Shown here: one piece after another, positions 24,550-32,998 of the stretch
Numbering within the stretch: position 1 is the first letter of the stretch
Layout: the number at the start of each line of letters is the position of its first letter
Assembly: GCF_000426605.1 (NCBI RefSeq)
Contig: NZ_AUFR01000022.1
Location: forward strand, 1-48,146
DNA length: 48,146 nt
DNA from: Propionibacterium acidifaciens DSM 21887
GTDB taxonomy: Bacteria; Actinomycetota; Actinomycetes; Propionibacteriales; Propionibacteriaceae
Direction of reading: 5' to 3'
Made by a program: the position numbers and the translations under genes
The notes under the pieces: generated by a model
Told to the model about the DNA's origin: nothing
The model's database searches: none
What the model saw: only the letters and a program-made list of their open reading frames with translations

Positions 24550-24584
24550 GTCGGGCTCGGGGAACACTGCTCCCCGAGCCCGAC
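24550..24584 (-). promoter_or_regulatory. Perfect 14-bp stem-loop between gatC and gatA
   Basis: Arms GTCGGGCTCGGGGA (24550-24563) and its exact complement (24571-24584) enclose a 7-nt loop. No T tract follows on the transcribed strand. It sits just after the gatC stop and one base before the gatA RBS, so it may protect upstream mRNA, act as a leaky terminator or limit gatA translation. Confidence 0.8.
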
Positions 24585-24592
24585 GATGTCCG

Positions 24593-25843
24593 TCAGCCGA
24601 AGATCTGGTGCAGGGTTGCGATGATGACATTCGGCAGGCTGAAGCCGAAGTAGGCATCGGTGACCATGCCGTTGACATCCACGCCCATCGTCGACATCAT
24701 GGCGGTCGCCTCGGGGGCGAAGATGTTCGCCAGCCATTCGACGATGAACAGGAACAATGCACTGATCGTGACCGTGCGGAACAGATTGCCCTTGCCTGCC
24801 AGCGAGATGAGCGGAACCATGTAGACGATGTTCGTCAGCACGCCCACCGGGAAGTAGGTCATGTTCGGGATGATGAAGGCGAACACTATCGACAGCGGGA
24901 TCATGAGCACGGTCGTCGTGATCGCGGCCGGATCACCGAGGGCCAAGGCGATGTCCATGCCGATGTTGAGCTCCCTGTCCTTGCCGAGATGACGCTTCAT
25001 GAACTCCTGGGCGCCATCGCCGACAATGCTCAGGTCCTCCATCATGACCGAGACCATGCGCGGCAGCAGCACGAGTGCGGCGGCGATGCCGATGCCCATG
25101 GTGAGCACGCCCTGCCAGCCCCGACGTGTGAGCAGACCGAGGAAGACCCCGACGATGACACCGATGAATGCCGGATCGCCGAAGAAACCGAGTCTCGCGC
25201 CGACCTTCTCCATGGACAGGTCGATCTTGCGCAGTCCGGGGATGCGGTCGATGAGCCTGTTGAGAAGGATGCCGAATGGCCAGGCGAACGAGATGAACGA
25301 CAGGGTCGAGCAGGTCGTGCCCTCCAAACCGTAGTACTCCTGCCAGTACGGGGCGATGACCTGGGCCAGCAGCAGCGTGATGACGGCCAGGACCAGCACG
25401 ATACCCAGCCCGATCCACAGGTTCCCGGTCAGGGCGTAGGCCATGGAGCCCGGGATGAGGAAGTGGATGTAGTTCCAGATGTCGACGTTGAGCACGTTCG
25501 TCCACTTCAAGGCGATCATGATGATGTTGATGACCACGATGATGAGGACGGCGGGCGCCGCGAAGGGGGCCGCCCACGAGGCCGCGCCGACCGCGGCCCA
25601 GCCGACGTCGACGGTGGTGAACCCGCCGCCCTGCAGGCCGCGGTAGTACCCGATGGCCGGTTCGACGGTGGCCATGAGGGCATTGATCACCATGACCAGG
25701 CCCGAGAATCCGATCCCGATCATGAGGCCGGCGCGGACCGACTTGCCGATGCCCATGCGGAAGATGAGGCAGAGGATGCACATGACGATGGGGAGCATCA
25801 CTGCCGCACCGAGGTTCATGATCCCCTGGACGACGCTGAGCAT
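24593..25843 (-). CDS. gatC: PTS IIC membrane component, galactitol family
   Basis: 416 aa polytopic permease with about nine to ten hydrophobic stretches by eye. It opens VQGIMNLGAAVMLPIVMCILCLIF, as galactitol-type IIC proteins do, and carries FGDPAFIGVIVG and the loop MMEDLSIVGDGAQEF. It imports a polyol while IIB phosphorylates it. GGAGGAG lies 7 nt before ATG 25843. Lies 42 bp after gatB in the operon. Substrate specificity (galactitol or another polyol such as an arabitol) is not decided by the sequence. Confidence 0.9.
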   Translation of the reverse strand: MLSVVQGIMNLGAAVMLPIVMCILCLIFRMGIGKSVRAGLMIGIGFSGLVMVINALMATVEPAIGYYRGLQGGGFTTVDVGWAAVGAASWAAPFAAPAVLIIVVINIIMIALKWTNVLNVDIWNYIHFLIPGSMAYALTGNLWIGLGIVLVLAVITLLLAQVIAPYWQEYYGLEGTTCSTLSFISFAWPFGILLNRLIDRIPGLRKIDLSMEKVGARLGFFGDPAFIGVIVGVFLGLLTRRGWQGVLTMGIGIAAALVLLPRMVSVMMEDLSIVGDGAQEFMKRHLGKDRELNIGMDIALALGDPAAITTTVLMIPLSIVFAFIIPNMTYFPVGVLTNIVYMVPLISLAGKGNLFRTVTISALFLFIVEWLANIFAPEATAMMSTMGVDVNGMVTDAYFGFSLPNVIIATLHQIFG

Positions 25844-25884
25844 GGTTGTTCTCCTCCGTTCCGATCAGAATTCGTGCGAGCGGT

Positions 25885-26184
25885 TCAGGCGTCGAGGGCG
25901 GCCCGGCAGACGTCGACGACCTGCTGCGCCACCTTGTCCTCGTTGATGCCCGAGATGAGACCGAAGACCTGCACGACGGGCTTGTCGATCGTGCCGGGGT
26001 ACTTCGTCGTCACCATGACGACGTCCACGCCGTTCGCCAAGGACTGGATCTGCGAGACGGTGCCCTTGGTGATCCTGGCCGGGATCCCCGCCTCGGCGAG
26101 GATCCTTTTCACCTTCTCCTGGGCGACGGTGCTCGTGGCGATGCCGCTGCCGCAGGCGATGAGGATCCTGATCTCCTTGCTCAT
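25885..26184 (-). CDS. gatB: PTS IIB component, galactitol type
   Basis: 99 aa, normal length. The phospho-cysteine is in the P-loop ACGSGIATSTV at about 10-20, typical of GatB. It receives phosphate from IIA and hands it to the substrate in IIC. AAGGAG lies 7 nt before ATG 26184, and the gene starts 4 bp after the upstream dehydrogenase stop. Confidence 0.92.
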   Translation of the reverse strand: MSKEIRILIACGSGIATSTVAQEKVKRILAEAGIPARITKGTVSQIQSLANGVDVVMVTTKYPGTIDKPVVQVFGLISGINEDKVAQQVVDVCRAALDA

Positions 26185-26188
26185 TGCT

Positions 26189-27247
26189 TCACTCCTTCTC
26201 GGGGTTGGGTTGCAGGACGACCTTGAGGGCCTCGCCGGAGCGGGCCAGGTCGATCGCCTCGTCGATGCTGCCCAGCGGGAGGACATGGGTGATGAACTTC
26301 TCGGCGGGGAACACCGGGTCGATGGCGAGTTCGAAGGCGCGCTGCACCTGCATGCTGTTCGCGCCGTAGTGGCCGCGGATCAACAGGCTGTTGTAGTGCA
26401 CGGCGTTCGAGTCGATCTCGGTCAGCGCCCCCTCGGGGACCCCGCCGAAGAAGACGACTGCGCCGCAGGGCCGGGTCATGGCCAGCGCCTGCTGCTGTCC
26501 GGCCGTCGTCGGATTGGCCGAGATCGTCTTGTCGGCGCCCAGGCCGCCGGTGAGGCGCTTGACCTCCTCGACGGGGTCGACCGTGTCCGAGTCGATGCGG
26601 TGGTCGATGTCGAAGGCCAAGGACCTGTCCAGACGCTCCTGGGCCACGTCGATGAGGATGATCTTCGAGGCGCCGCGCATCCTCGACAGGACCGCCAGGA
26701 AGACGCCGATCGGGCCGGCTCCGAGGATCGCCACGGTGTCGCCGAGCCGCACGTTGATGTTCTCGACGCACGCGTAGGTGCTCGACAGCGGCTCGGCCAG
26801 GCTCGCGCGCACCGGGTCGACGCCCTCGGGCAGGGTGAAGGTGGCGCCGCGCTCCACCCGTTTGGCCGTGTAGGCGATGTACTGGGCGAAACCGCCGGGA
26901 CGTGTGGTGTACGACTCGACGTCGGTGCAGTGCTCGTGGTGGCCGGCACGGCAGTAGTCGCACCTCAGGCAGTGCGCCTCGGGATAGACGTAAATGCGCT
27001 GGCCGGGCTCGTACGCGGTGACCCCTGACGACACCTCGGCCACCGTGCCCACGACCTCGTGCCCGTAGATGTGCGGGTAGTCCCCCCTGCGGGAGTCGGT
27101 CGTCAGGTTCCTGATGTCGGAGCCGCACAGGCCGACCGCGTCGACCCTGAGGACGAAGCCCCCGCCAGGACACTGCGGCCTCGGCACCTGCTCGAACCGG
27201 ATGTCGCCGGGGCCGTGCATGACGGCCGCATCCATCACGTCACTCAT
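26189..27247 (-). CDS. Zinc-dependent polyol dehydrogenase (sorbitol/iditol dehydrogenase-like)
   Basis: 352 aa medium-chain dehydrogenase, first gene of the polyol operon. Catalytic zinc motif VGLCGSD with GHEVVG, structural Cys set CLRCDYCRAGHHEHC, NAD loop ILGAGPIGVFL and acidic residue after the beta strand in IILIDVA. Start ATG 27247 follows AAGGAGGAG. It differs from the GatD at the other end of the operon, so the pathway has two polyol dehydrogenases. One may act on a free or alternative polyol, or on a different phosphate ester; the sequence does not decide. Confidence 0.88.
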   Translation of the reverse strand: MSDVMDAAVMHGPGDIRFEQVPRPQCPGGGFVLRVDAVGLCGSDIRNLTTDSRRGDYPHIYGHEVVGTVAEVSSGVTAYEPGQRIYVYPEAHCLRCDYCRAGHHEHCTDVESYTTRPGGFAQYIAYTAKRVERGATFTLPEGVDPVRASLAEPLSSTYACVENINVRLGDTVAILGAGPIGVFLAVLSRMRGASKIILIDVAQERLDRSLAFDIDHRIDSDTVDPVEEVKRLTGGLGADKTISANPTTAGQQQALAMTRPCGAVVFFGGVPEGALTEIDSNAVHYNSLLIRGHYGANSMQVQRAFELAIDPVFPAEKFITHVLPLGSIDEAIDLARSGEALKVVLQPNPEKE

Positions 27248-27513
27248 CGATGAGCTCCTCCTTGTCCTGCGGCGCTCGCCCGGTGGTGAGTCGCCGCGCT
27301 GAGGGCCGGTCTCCGGTGGCCGGTCCGAGTTTCCCCGGGACGAGTTCAGTCTTGCGTGCACCCCGAGCCGGGGGCACTTGACTTCTGCCGCATGTGTTGC
27401 AACGACCCTTTGCCTGACCCGTGGCAAGCCGCCCTGCCCAGCTGGACGGCAGGAACCAGGTGCCGGATCCGCCGGGTGCGCTGTTATGGTGCTGGCACCT
27501 GGAGGTGTCAGAG
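27248..27513. promoter_or_regulatory. Divergent regulatory region of the polyol locus
   Basis: 266 bp between the operon and its presumed PRD regulator. It contains an imperfect palindrome GTGCACCCC..GGGGGCAC near 27355-27377, TTGCAA near 27397, a TTGACT at 27378-27383 without a clear -10, and a direct repeat of GGCCGGTC near 27303-27325. No promoter can be fixed with confidence. Confidence 0.45.
27456..27502 (+). promoter_or_regulatory. 9-bp inverted repeat reaching into the regulator's RBS
   Basis: CCAGGTGCC (27456-27464) and GGCACCTGG (27494-27502) are perfect complements, extendable by a G-U and a G-C pair. The right arm overlaps the GGAGG (27501-27505) of the gene at 27514. It may be an operator or an RNA hairpin hiding the RBS. 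Confidence 0.6.
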
Positions 27514-29433
27514 ATGATTCTTTTCTCCGAGCGTCAGTCTCTTCTCATCGAATTGCTCAGCGAGCTCGACCACGTCATCACGGGCCGTGAACTGGCTGAT
27601 CTGCTGGGAGTCAGTCCCCGGACCCTGCGCTACGACATCTCGAGGATCAACGGCATGGCCAAGGCGGATGTCATCGAGGCGTCCCCGAAGGGGTACCTGC
27701 TGAACCGCCCCATCTACAACGACCTGGTCGCCAGGAATTCCTTGCTGGGTACGGAACTCGGGCACCAGGAACGCATTCTGCTGTATTTCTTCAATTCCCC
27801 GGTCACCGATGTCTACGACATCATGCGCGACTGTTATCTCAGTGAGTCGGTCACCAGGGCCGCGCTCCAGCGCCTGGTCCCCAGGGCGGCGGAGTACGGG
27901 CTCCTGCTGAAGACCGCCGGGGCCCGCGTCGAGCTCATCGGCGACGAGCTCGACCTGCGGCGGCTGCTCGGCGAGCTCGTCCACAACGCGATGGACGTCG
28001 CCGTCGGCCGCGCCGAGAAGATGAGCCGCTACCTGCCCGACGTCGATCTGGGCGTCGTCGCGCGGGAACTGCGCGCAGCCGTCGAGGAGTCCGGGGCCGA
28101 CATCAATGACATCCGGCTCTCGAACACCGTCGTCGGCCTGGCGATCTGCCTGCAACGCTTCGACCACCCGCCGGCCGGTTCGCAGCTCCCGCACGCCAGC
28201 GGCCCCGGGGCGGACGAGCTGACCGAGCGGCTGCTCGCCGGGCTCGAGAAGGCCTATCCGGACAGGATCTTCGCCCCGTCCGACCGCGAGTACGTGCGTG
28301 CCCTCCTCGGTTTTGCCCTCAACCATGGGACGGCCACGCCGGGCGGGGGGCCGAGCACGGACGAGAGCGGCACGACCGAGGCCGTCCGGGCCTGTCTCGA
28401 CGAGACCATCAACCACTTCAACCTCGACGCCGACTACGGGAGACTGTCCCGGAGCATCCACGACCACGTACTGCGCCTGGTGGCCCGGCCCCGCAAGCCG
28501 CCCTACTTCCGCAACAACCTGCAGGAATCACTGCGGGCCCGTTCGCCCTTCCTGTACGACGTGGCCGTCTACCTGGCCGACAGGCTCTCGAAGGCGCTGT
28601 CCATCAGCTTCTCCGACGACGAGATCGGCCTGCTCGTCATCTACCTGGGACTGCACGCCGCACAGCCGACGACCAACGAGCGCGCCGTCTCGGCCGTCGT
28701 GGTCTGCCCGCGGTACCACGCGCTCCAGGACCGGCTGCTGGCCGAGCTCGTCGAACGGTTCCCCGACCGGCTGCGGATCGTCGACGTCGTGGCGAGCAAC
28801 CGGGAGGCCGACGACATCGCCTGCGACATGGTCATCACCGCGACCGACGAGGCGCCCGGCGCGCACCCGGGCGTGCGGATCAGCGCCGTGCTGTCGGATC
28901 TGGACTGCACCGCCATCGACGCCGCGATCCTGCGCGAGTTCTCCGCGAAGATGAGAGCACACATGGCGGCGATCATCTCGGAATTCCTCGACCCCGACCT
29001 GTTCTTCGCCGGCCAGTCCTTCCCGGACGCGGAGAGCACGATCCACTTCCTCTCCGGCGCCCTGCACGACAAGGGATGTGTCCCCGACGAGTTCGAGGAC
29101 AGCGTCCTGCTGCGCGAATCCTACTCCCCGACGGCCTTCGCCCGCAGATTCGCGCTGCCGCACTCCATGGATTTCATGGCGTACGAGACGAAGGTCGCCG
29201 TGCTCATCCCGTCCTCACCCATTCCATGGGAGACGGCCGAGGTCGGCCTCGTCTTCATGCTCGCCATCAACGGCGCGGACTACGACGAGTTCATCCAGTT
29301 CTACCAGCCGCTCATCAGCCTCCTCTACGATCCGCGGCTCTTCTCCGAATTGAAACGGGTCGCCGACTTCGAGGCATTCACAAAATTGCTGGGCAACCAA
29401 CTCGTTGCCCCCGACAGGGATCAGCTGGGCTGA
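27514..29433 (+). CDS. BglG/MtlR-type PTS-regulated transcription activator (PRD protein)
   Basis: 639 aa. Domains in order: HTH_11-like DNA-binding helices at 1-70 (TGRELADLLGVSPRTLRYDISRIN), two PRD-like helical regions at about 95-400 with conserved His (SRSIHDHVLRL; FSDDEIGLLVIYLGLH), a GatB-like IIB domain (SAVVVCPRYHALQDRLLAEL), and a C-terminal IIA-like domain with the phospho-His in RFALPHSMDF. Such proteins activate polyol operons when phosphorylated or dephosphorylated by PTS partners. It is divergent from the PTS operon, its likely target. ATG 27514 lies 8 nt after GGAGG; upstream in-frame codons are not used. Confidence 0.9.
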   Translation: MILFSERQSLLIELLSELDHVITGRELADLLGVSPRTLRYDISRINGMAKADVIEASPKGYLLNRPIYNDLVARNSLLGTELGHQERILLYFFNSPVTDVYDIMRDCYLSESVTRAALQRLVPRAAEYGLLLKTAGARVELIGDELDLRRLLGELVHNAMDVAVGRAEKMSRYLPDVDLGVVARELRAAVEESGADINDIRLSNTVVGLAICLQRFDHPPAGSQLPHASGPGADELTERLLAGLEKAYPDRIFAPSDREYVRALLGFALNHGTATPGGGPSTDESGTTEAVRACLDETINHFNLDADYGRLSRSIHDHVLRLVARPRKPPYFRNNLQESLRARSPFLYDVAVYLADRLSKALSISFSDDEIGLLVIYLGLHAAQPTTNERAVSAVVVCPRYHALQDRLLAELVERFPDRLRIVDVVASNREADDIACDMVITATDEAPGAHPGVRISAVLSDLDCTAIDAAILREFSAKMRAHMAAIISEFLDPDLFFAGQSFPDAESTIHFLSGALHDKGCVPDEFEDSVLLRESYSPTAFARRFALPHSMDFMAYETKVAVLIPSSPIPWETAEVGLVFMLAINGADYDEFIQFYQPLISLLYDPRLFSELKRVADFEAFTKLLGNQLVAPDRDQLG

Positions 29434-29451
29434 TCCGAGGAAGGGAGGACC

Positions 29452-30096
29452 ATGATTCTCGGGGAAGAACGTCGCGCCGTCGTACGGACCTGCCGTCAGA
29501 TGCAGCGGCTCGGCCTGGTCGTCGGGACCGCGGGGAACGTCTCGGTCCGGGTGGGCGACCGGGTCGTCATCTCCCCGTCGGCGATCGACTACCAGGACCT
29601 GACGCCCGAGATGGTCGGCGTGCACGACATGGCAGGCGCCGCCGTCGACGCCGAGCTCGAACCGTCGAGCGAGCTGCCCCTGCACCTGGCCGTCTACAAG
29701 GGCACCGGCGCCACGGCCATCACCCACAACCATGCGCCGGCCTCCACGGCGCTCGGCCTGGTCGTCGACGAGGTACCCTGCTCGCACTACTACTCGGGCA
29801 TGTTCGGCGGACCGATCCGCGTCGCGCCGTACGCCCGCTTCGGCACCGACGAGCTCGCCGGCAACGTCTGCGCCGCCCTGCAGGGACGCCTCGGCGCGCT
29901 CATGTCGAACCACGGGGCCGTCACGATCGGCCCGAGCCTGCGGAAGGCCTTCTCGCTGCTGCCCTACCTGGAGTACGTCTGCGAGATCCAGCTGCGCGCC
30001 ATGAGCACCGGGCTGCCGGTCAAGACGCTGGACGAGGGCCGGATGGCCCACGTCCTCAACGGGCTGAAGACCTATGTGCCGACGCGAATTCGATGA
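29452..30096 (+). CDS. Second class II aldolase, L-fuculose-phosphate aldolase type
   Basis: 214 aa. Typical FucA/AraD features: GTAGNVSVR near the start, SSELPLHLAVY with the catalytic Glu, zinc ligands in THNHAP and the later SNHGAVTIG. It lies 18 bp after the PRD regulator with AGGAAGGGAGGACC as RBS, so the two form an operon. Together with the aldolase at 23239, two paralogous enzymes serve one locus; they may act on different stereoisomers, or one may be an epimerase. Substrate unknown. Confidence 0.87.
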   Translation: MILGEERRAVVRTCRQMQRLGLVVGTAGNVSVRVGDRVVISPSAIDYQDLTPEMVGVHDMAGAAVDAELEPSSELPLHLAVYKGTGATAITHNHAPASTALGLVVDEVPCSHYYSGMFGGPIRVAPYARFGTDELAGNVCAALQGRLGALMSNHGAVTIGPSLRKAFSLLPYLEYVCEIQLRAMSTGLPVKTLDEGRMAHVLNGLKTYVPTRIR

Positions 30097-30141
30097 GCTG
30101 GAGCCGGGCGCTCCGGCGTTGCGCATGCGGAGGCCGGAGGG

Positions 30142-30166
30142 GCCGCGGCGCCGTCCTCGGCGCGGC
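30142..30166. terminator. Candidate bidirectional terminator hairpin
   Basis: GCCGCGGCGCCG and CGGCGCGGC pair around TCCT with one bulged base, in the 69-bp gap between convergent genes. No T tract is present, so this is weak. Confidence 0.4.
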
Positions 30167-31182
30167 TACTGGGTGAGGGGCTGGTCGGGGTCCGTCGTGA
30201 GCTCCCCGGCGATGTTGCGGCCCATCGCCTCGACGAGTCCGGCGCCGCTGAGCCCCTGGCACAGCAGGAAGACGAGCTTGGCGTAGAGCGCCTCCAGGGT
30301 CATGTCGTGGGCCCCGATGGCGCCGGACTGCGCCAGCGCGTAGCCGGCCTCGTAGTGGCCGAGCAGCACCTCGGCCTGGACGCACTGGGAGGCGACGGCG
30401 ATCGGGACGCCGGAGGCGATGGTGCGGGCGAGCAGATCGGTGAGCCCGGGCTCCTCGCTGGGCACGTTGCCGGTGCCGAAGGCGCGCAGCACGACCGCCT
30501 CGGGCGGCGGGTCGAGCGCCGCGGCCAGGCGCGCCGCGGTGACGCCCGGCACGAGGTCGAGCACGAGGACGTCGTGACGGCGGTACGGCGCGGGATCGGG
30601 CCAGCCGGTGGCGCCTTCCGCGGGCGGCGTCCACTGCCACGGGGCCCCGGTGAGCGCCAGCGCCGGCACGGCCGGGGAGTCGAAGCCCTGGTAGGACCAC
30701 GACGAGGTCTTCGTCACGCGGGCCCCCGCCAGCAGCTTGTGGCCGAAGAACACCGCCACCCCGCCGACCTTGCCGCTCGTGGCGGCGCGCAGCGCCCCGG
30801 TCACGTTCGGCGCCGCGTCGGTGCCGACGACGCCCAGCGGGTACTGGGCGCCGGTCATCACGACCGGCTTGCCGAAGCCGGTGAGCGCGTACGAGAGGGC
30901 GGCCGAGGTGTAGGCCATCGTGTCGGTGCCGTGCAGGACGACGAAGGCGTCCGCCGAGTCGTGGTGGGCCCACAGGTCCTCGACGATCGCCCGCCAGTCG
31001 TCCGGCGTCGCATTGGACGAGTCGATGAGGTGCTCGAAGCTCGTCATCTCGACCGTGCCGGCCATCTCGGTGCCGTCCAGGAGGCGGTCCAGCCAGCCGG
31101 CCAGGTCGGCGCCCGGCGCGAGGCCCTGCGGGGTCTCGACCATGCCGAGCGTGCCGCCGGTGTACAGGATGTGCGTGCGCAT
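30166..31182 (-). CDS. ansA: Type I L-asparaginase
   Basis: 338 aa, cytoplasmic. Hydrolyses asparagine to aspartate and ammonia. Catalytic threonines: TGGTLGM at the N-terminus (no signal peptide, hence type I) and HGTDTMAYT at about 84-92. The MTGAQYPLG block and the C-terminal regulatory lobe (VLRAFGTGNVPSEEP) are in place. Two bp after the permease gene, so both are one asparagine uptake and breakdown unit. Confidence 0.93.
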   Translation of the reverse strand: MRTHILYTGGTLGMVETPQGLAPGADLAGWLDRLLDGTEMAGTVEMTSFEHLIDSSNATPDDWRAIVEDLWAHHDSADAFVVLHGTDTMAYTSAALSYALTGFGKPVVMTGAQYPLGVVGTDAAPNVTGALRAATSGKVGGVAVFFGHKLLAGARVTKTSSWSYQGFDSPAVPALALTGAPWQWTPPAEGATGWPDPAPYRRHDVLVLDLVPGVTAARLAAALDPPPEAVVLRAFGTGNVPSEEPGLTDLLARTIASGVPIAVASQCVQAEVLLGHYEAGYALAQSGAIGAHDMTLEALYAKLVFLLCQGLSGAGLVEAMGRNIAGELTTDPDQPLTQ

Positions 31183-31183
31183 C

Positions 31184-32632
31184 TCAACCCTCCTCGTCCC
31201 CGTCGGCGATCATGCTCTCGAGCAGGTCGGCCCTGATGCTGCCGCGCACGGCGAACCAGCCGCCGATCATGGCGACGACCACGACGGCGAACAGCGCGAG
31301 CGTCCAGCGTCCGGAGGCCGAGGTCAGGTTCGAGGCGACGACGACGATGAAGAAGGCCAACGACAGGTAGTTCGTGAACGGCGCGCCGGGCATGCGGTAA
31401 ACCGGGCGCTGCTCCTTCCCGGCCCTCACCCTCCGCAGGAAGCTCAGGTGCGTCACGAGGATCATGGCCCAGGTCCCGGCGATGCCGATGCCGGCCAGGT
31501 TCATGACGATCTCGAAGGCGTCCTCGGCGAGGAAGGCGTTGAGGGCCACGCCGAACAGACCGAGCGTCGAGGTGATGATGATGCCGCCGTAGGGCACGTG
31601 GTGGCGGTTGAGGCGGGCCGCGAAGCCCGGGGCCTCGCCCGCCACGGCCATCGAGCGCAGCGTGCGGCCGGTCGAGTACAGGCCGGCGTTGAGCGAGCTC
31701 AGGGCCGCGGTGAGCACGACGACCTGGATGATGTCCCCGGCGTGCGGGATGCCGATGCCGGAGAAGAAGGTGACGAACGGCGACTCGTTGGACGAGTACG
31801 CGGTGTAGGGCAGCACGAGGGCCATGAGGATGACCGAGCCGACGTAGAAGACGAAGATGCGCAGGATCATCGAGTTGATCGCCTTGGGCAGGACCCTGCT
31901 GGCCTCGGCCGCCTCGCCGGCCGCGACGCCCACCATCTCGGTGCCGCCGAAGGCGAAGATGACGCCCAGCGTCAGCGCGAAGACCGGGGCGATGCCCAGC
32001 GGGAAGAAGCCCCCGCCGTCGGTGATGTTGTGGAAGCCGGCGGTCGTGTCGGCGACCGGGGCGCCGACGATGATCGCCCAGATGGCGATGAGCATGAAGG
32101 CGACGATCGCCGCGACCTTGATGAGGGCGAACCAGAACTCCGCCTCGCCGAACATGCGCACGCTGAGCATGTTGAGCACGAAGACGATCGCCAGCGCGAC
32201 GAGCGCCAGCACCCACTGCGGGACCGGCCGGAACAGCGACCAGTAGTGCAGGTAGAGCGCGACGGCCGTGATGTCGGCCATGACGGTGACGGCCCAGTCC
32301 AGGAAGAAGAACCAGCCGGTGACGTAGGCGCCCCTCTCGCCCAGGAACTCGCGGGCGTACGAGACGAACGCGCCCGAGGAGGGGCGGCGGATGGCCAGCT
32401 CGCCGAGCGCCCTGACCATGAGGAAGGCGAAGACGCCGCAGATCGCGTAGGCGATCGCCAGGCCCGGGCCGCCCTGGGCGAGGCGGCCGCCGGCGCCCAG
32501 GAACAGGCCGGTGCCGATCGACCCGCCGATGGCGATCATCTGCAGATGGCGGTTCTTCAGGGCCTTGTCGTACCCGGCATCGCCCTTGTCGGCCAGCCTC
32601 CCGGGGCTCTCGGCTGTGGTGGCGTCGTCCAC
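31184..32632 (-). CDS. Amino-acid permease, L-asparagine/GABA permease type (APC family)
   Basis: 482 aa with about 12 hydrophobic segments. The AAT-family opening LKNRHLQMIAIGGSIGTGLFLGAGG and the later FAFGGTEMVGVAAGE identify it. Transport of asparagine is inferred from the adjoining asparaginase; the family also takes GABA, proline and others. Start GTG 32632 is chosen for GGAGAGGA 7 nt upstream. The frame is open further upstream to 32977, but that stretch is Arg/Pro-rich and unlike the family. Confidence 0.88.
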   Translation of the reverse strand: MDDATTAESPGRLADKGDAGYDKALKNRHLQMIAIGGSIGTGLFLGAGGRLAQGGPGLAIAYAICGVFAFLMVRALGELAIRRPSSGAFVSYAREFLGERGAYVTGWFFFLDWAVTVMADITAVALYLHYWSLFRPVPQWVLALVALAIVFVLNMLSVRMFGEAEFWFALIKVAAIVAFMLIAIWAIIVGAPVADTTAGFHNITDGGGFFPLGIAPVFALTLGVIFAFGGTEMVGVAAGEAAEASRVLPKAINSMILRIFVFYVGSVILMALVLPYTAYSSNESPFVTFFSGIGIPHAGDIIQVVVLTAALSSLNAGLYSTGRTLRSMAVAGEAPGFAARLNRHHVPYGGIIITSTLGLFGVALNAFLAEDAFEIVMNLAGIGIAGTWAMILVTHLSFLRRVRAGKEQRPVYRMPGAPFTNYLSLAFFIVVVASNLTSASGRWTLALFAVVVVAMIGGWFAVRGSIRADLLESMIADGDEEG

Positions 32633-32998
32633 GGTGCGTCCTCTCCGCGCTGAGGGGCCGCGGCGGGCCCGCGATCCCCGTTGAGGGGCCAGTATTGCAC
32701 CGGGGCCCGGCGCCCGCGCCTCAGCCCATCCCCGACCCGAGCAGGTGCAGCGCGGCGACGAGCCATTCCGCAGCGCCCCGGCCGGGTCGGTCATGAGGGC
32801 GCGCGGCGGCGGCGAAGGGCGGTGACGGGCGCACGCGCACGTACGAGGCGGCAAGCCCCGGGCGCACGCGGCGGCGGAACGGCCCCGCCGGTGCAGACGA
32901 TGCGACATGGGGCTCCCCGCCGCACGACTGGATCGCACGTCGTGCATCTGCCCGATGCGCATCCCGTGTCTGCGCATCTTTTGTCGAGGGGCGTTCCC
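32633..32998. other. 366-bp intergenic region, no gene supported
   Basis: Separates the 3' end of rlmB from the permease, both minus strand. Contains a 7-bp hairpin GCACGAC/GTCGTGC (32922-32945) and GATGCGCA/TGCGCATC followed by TTTT on the plus strand (32954-32982). The T tract points the wrong way for rlmB. GGCCCCTC is repeated near 32655 and 32690, upstream of the permease. Confidence 0.45.

Noticed and set aside
32633-32977. N-terminal extension of the permease to 32977
   Set aside because: Arg/Pro/Ala-rich and unlike APC transporters; GTG 32632 has a good RBS and gives the family length.
32954-32982. Rho-independent terminator (8-bp stem and TTTT)
   Set aside because: The T tract is on the plus strand, where no gene ends nearby; both flanking genes are on the minus strand.
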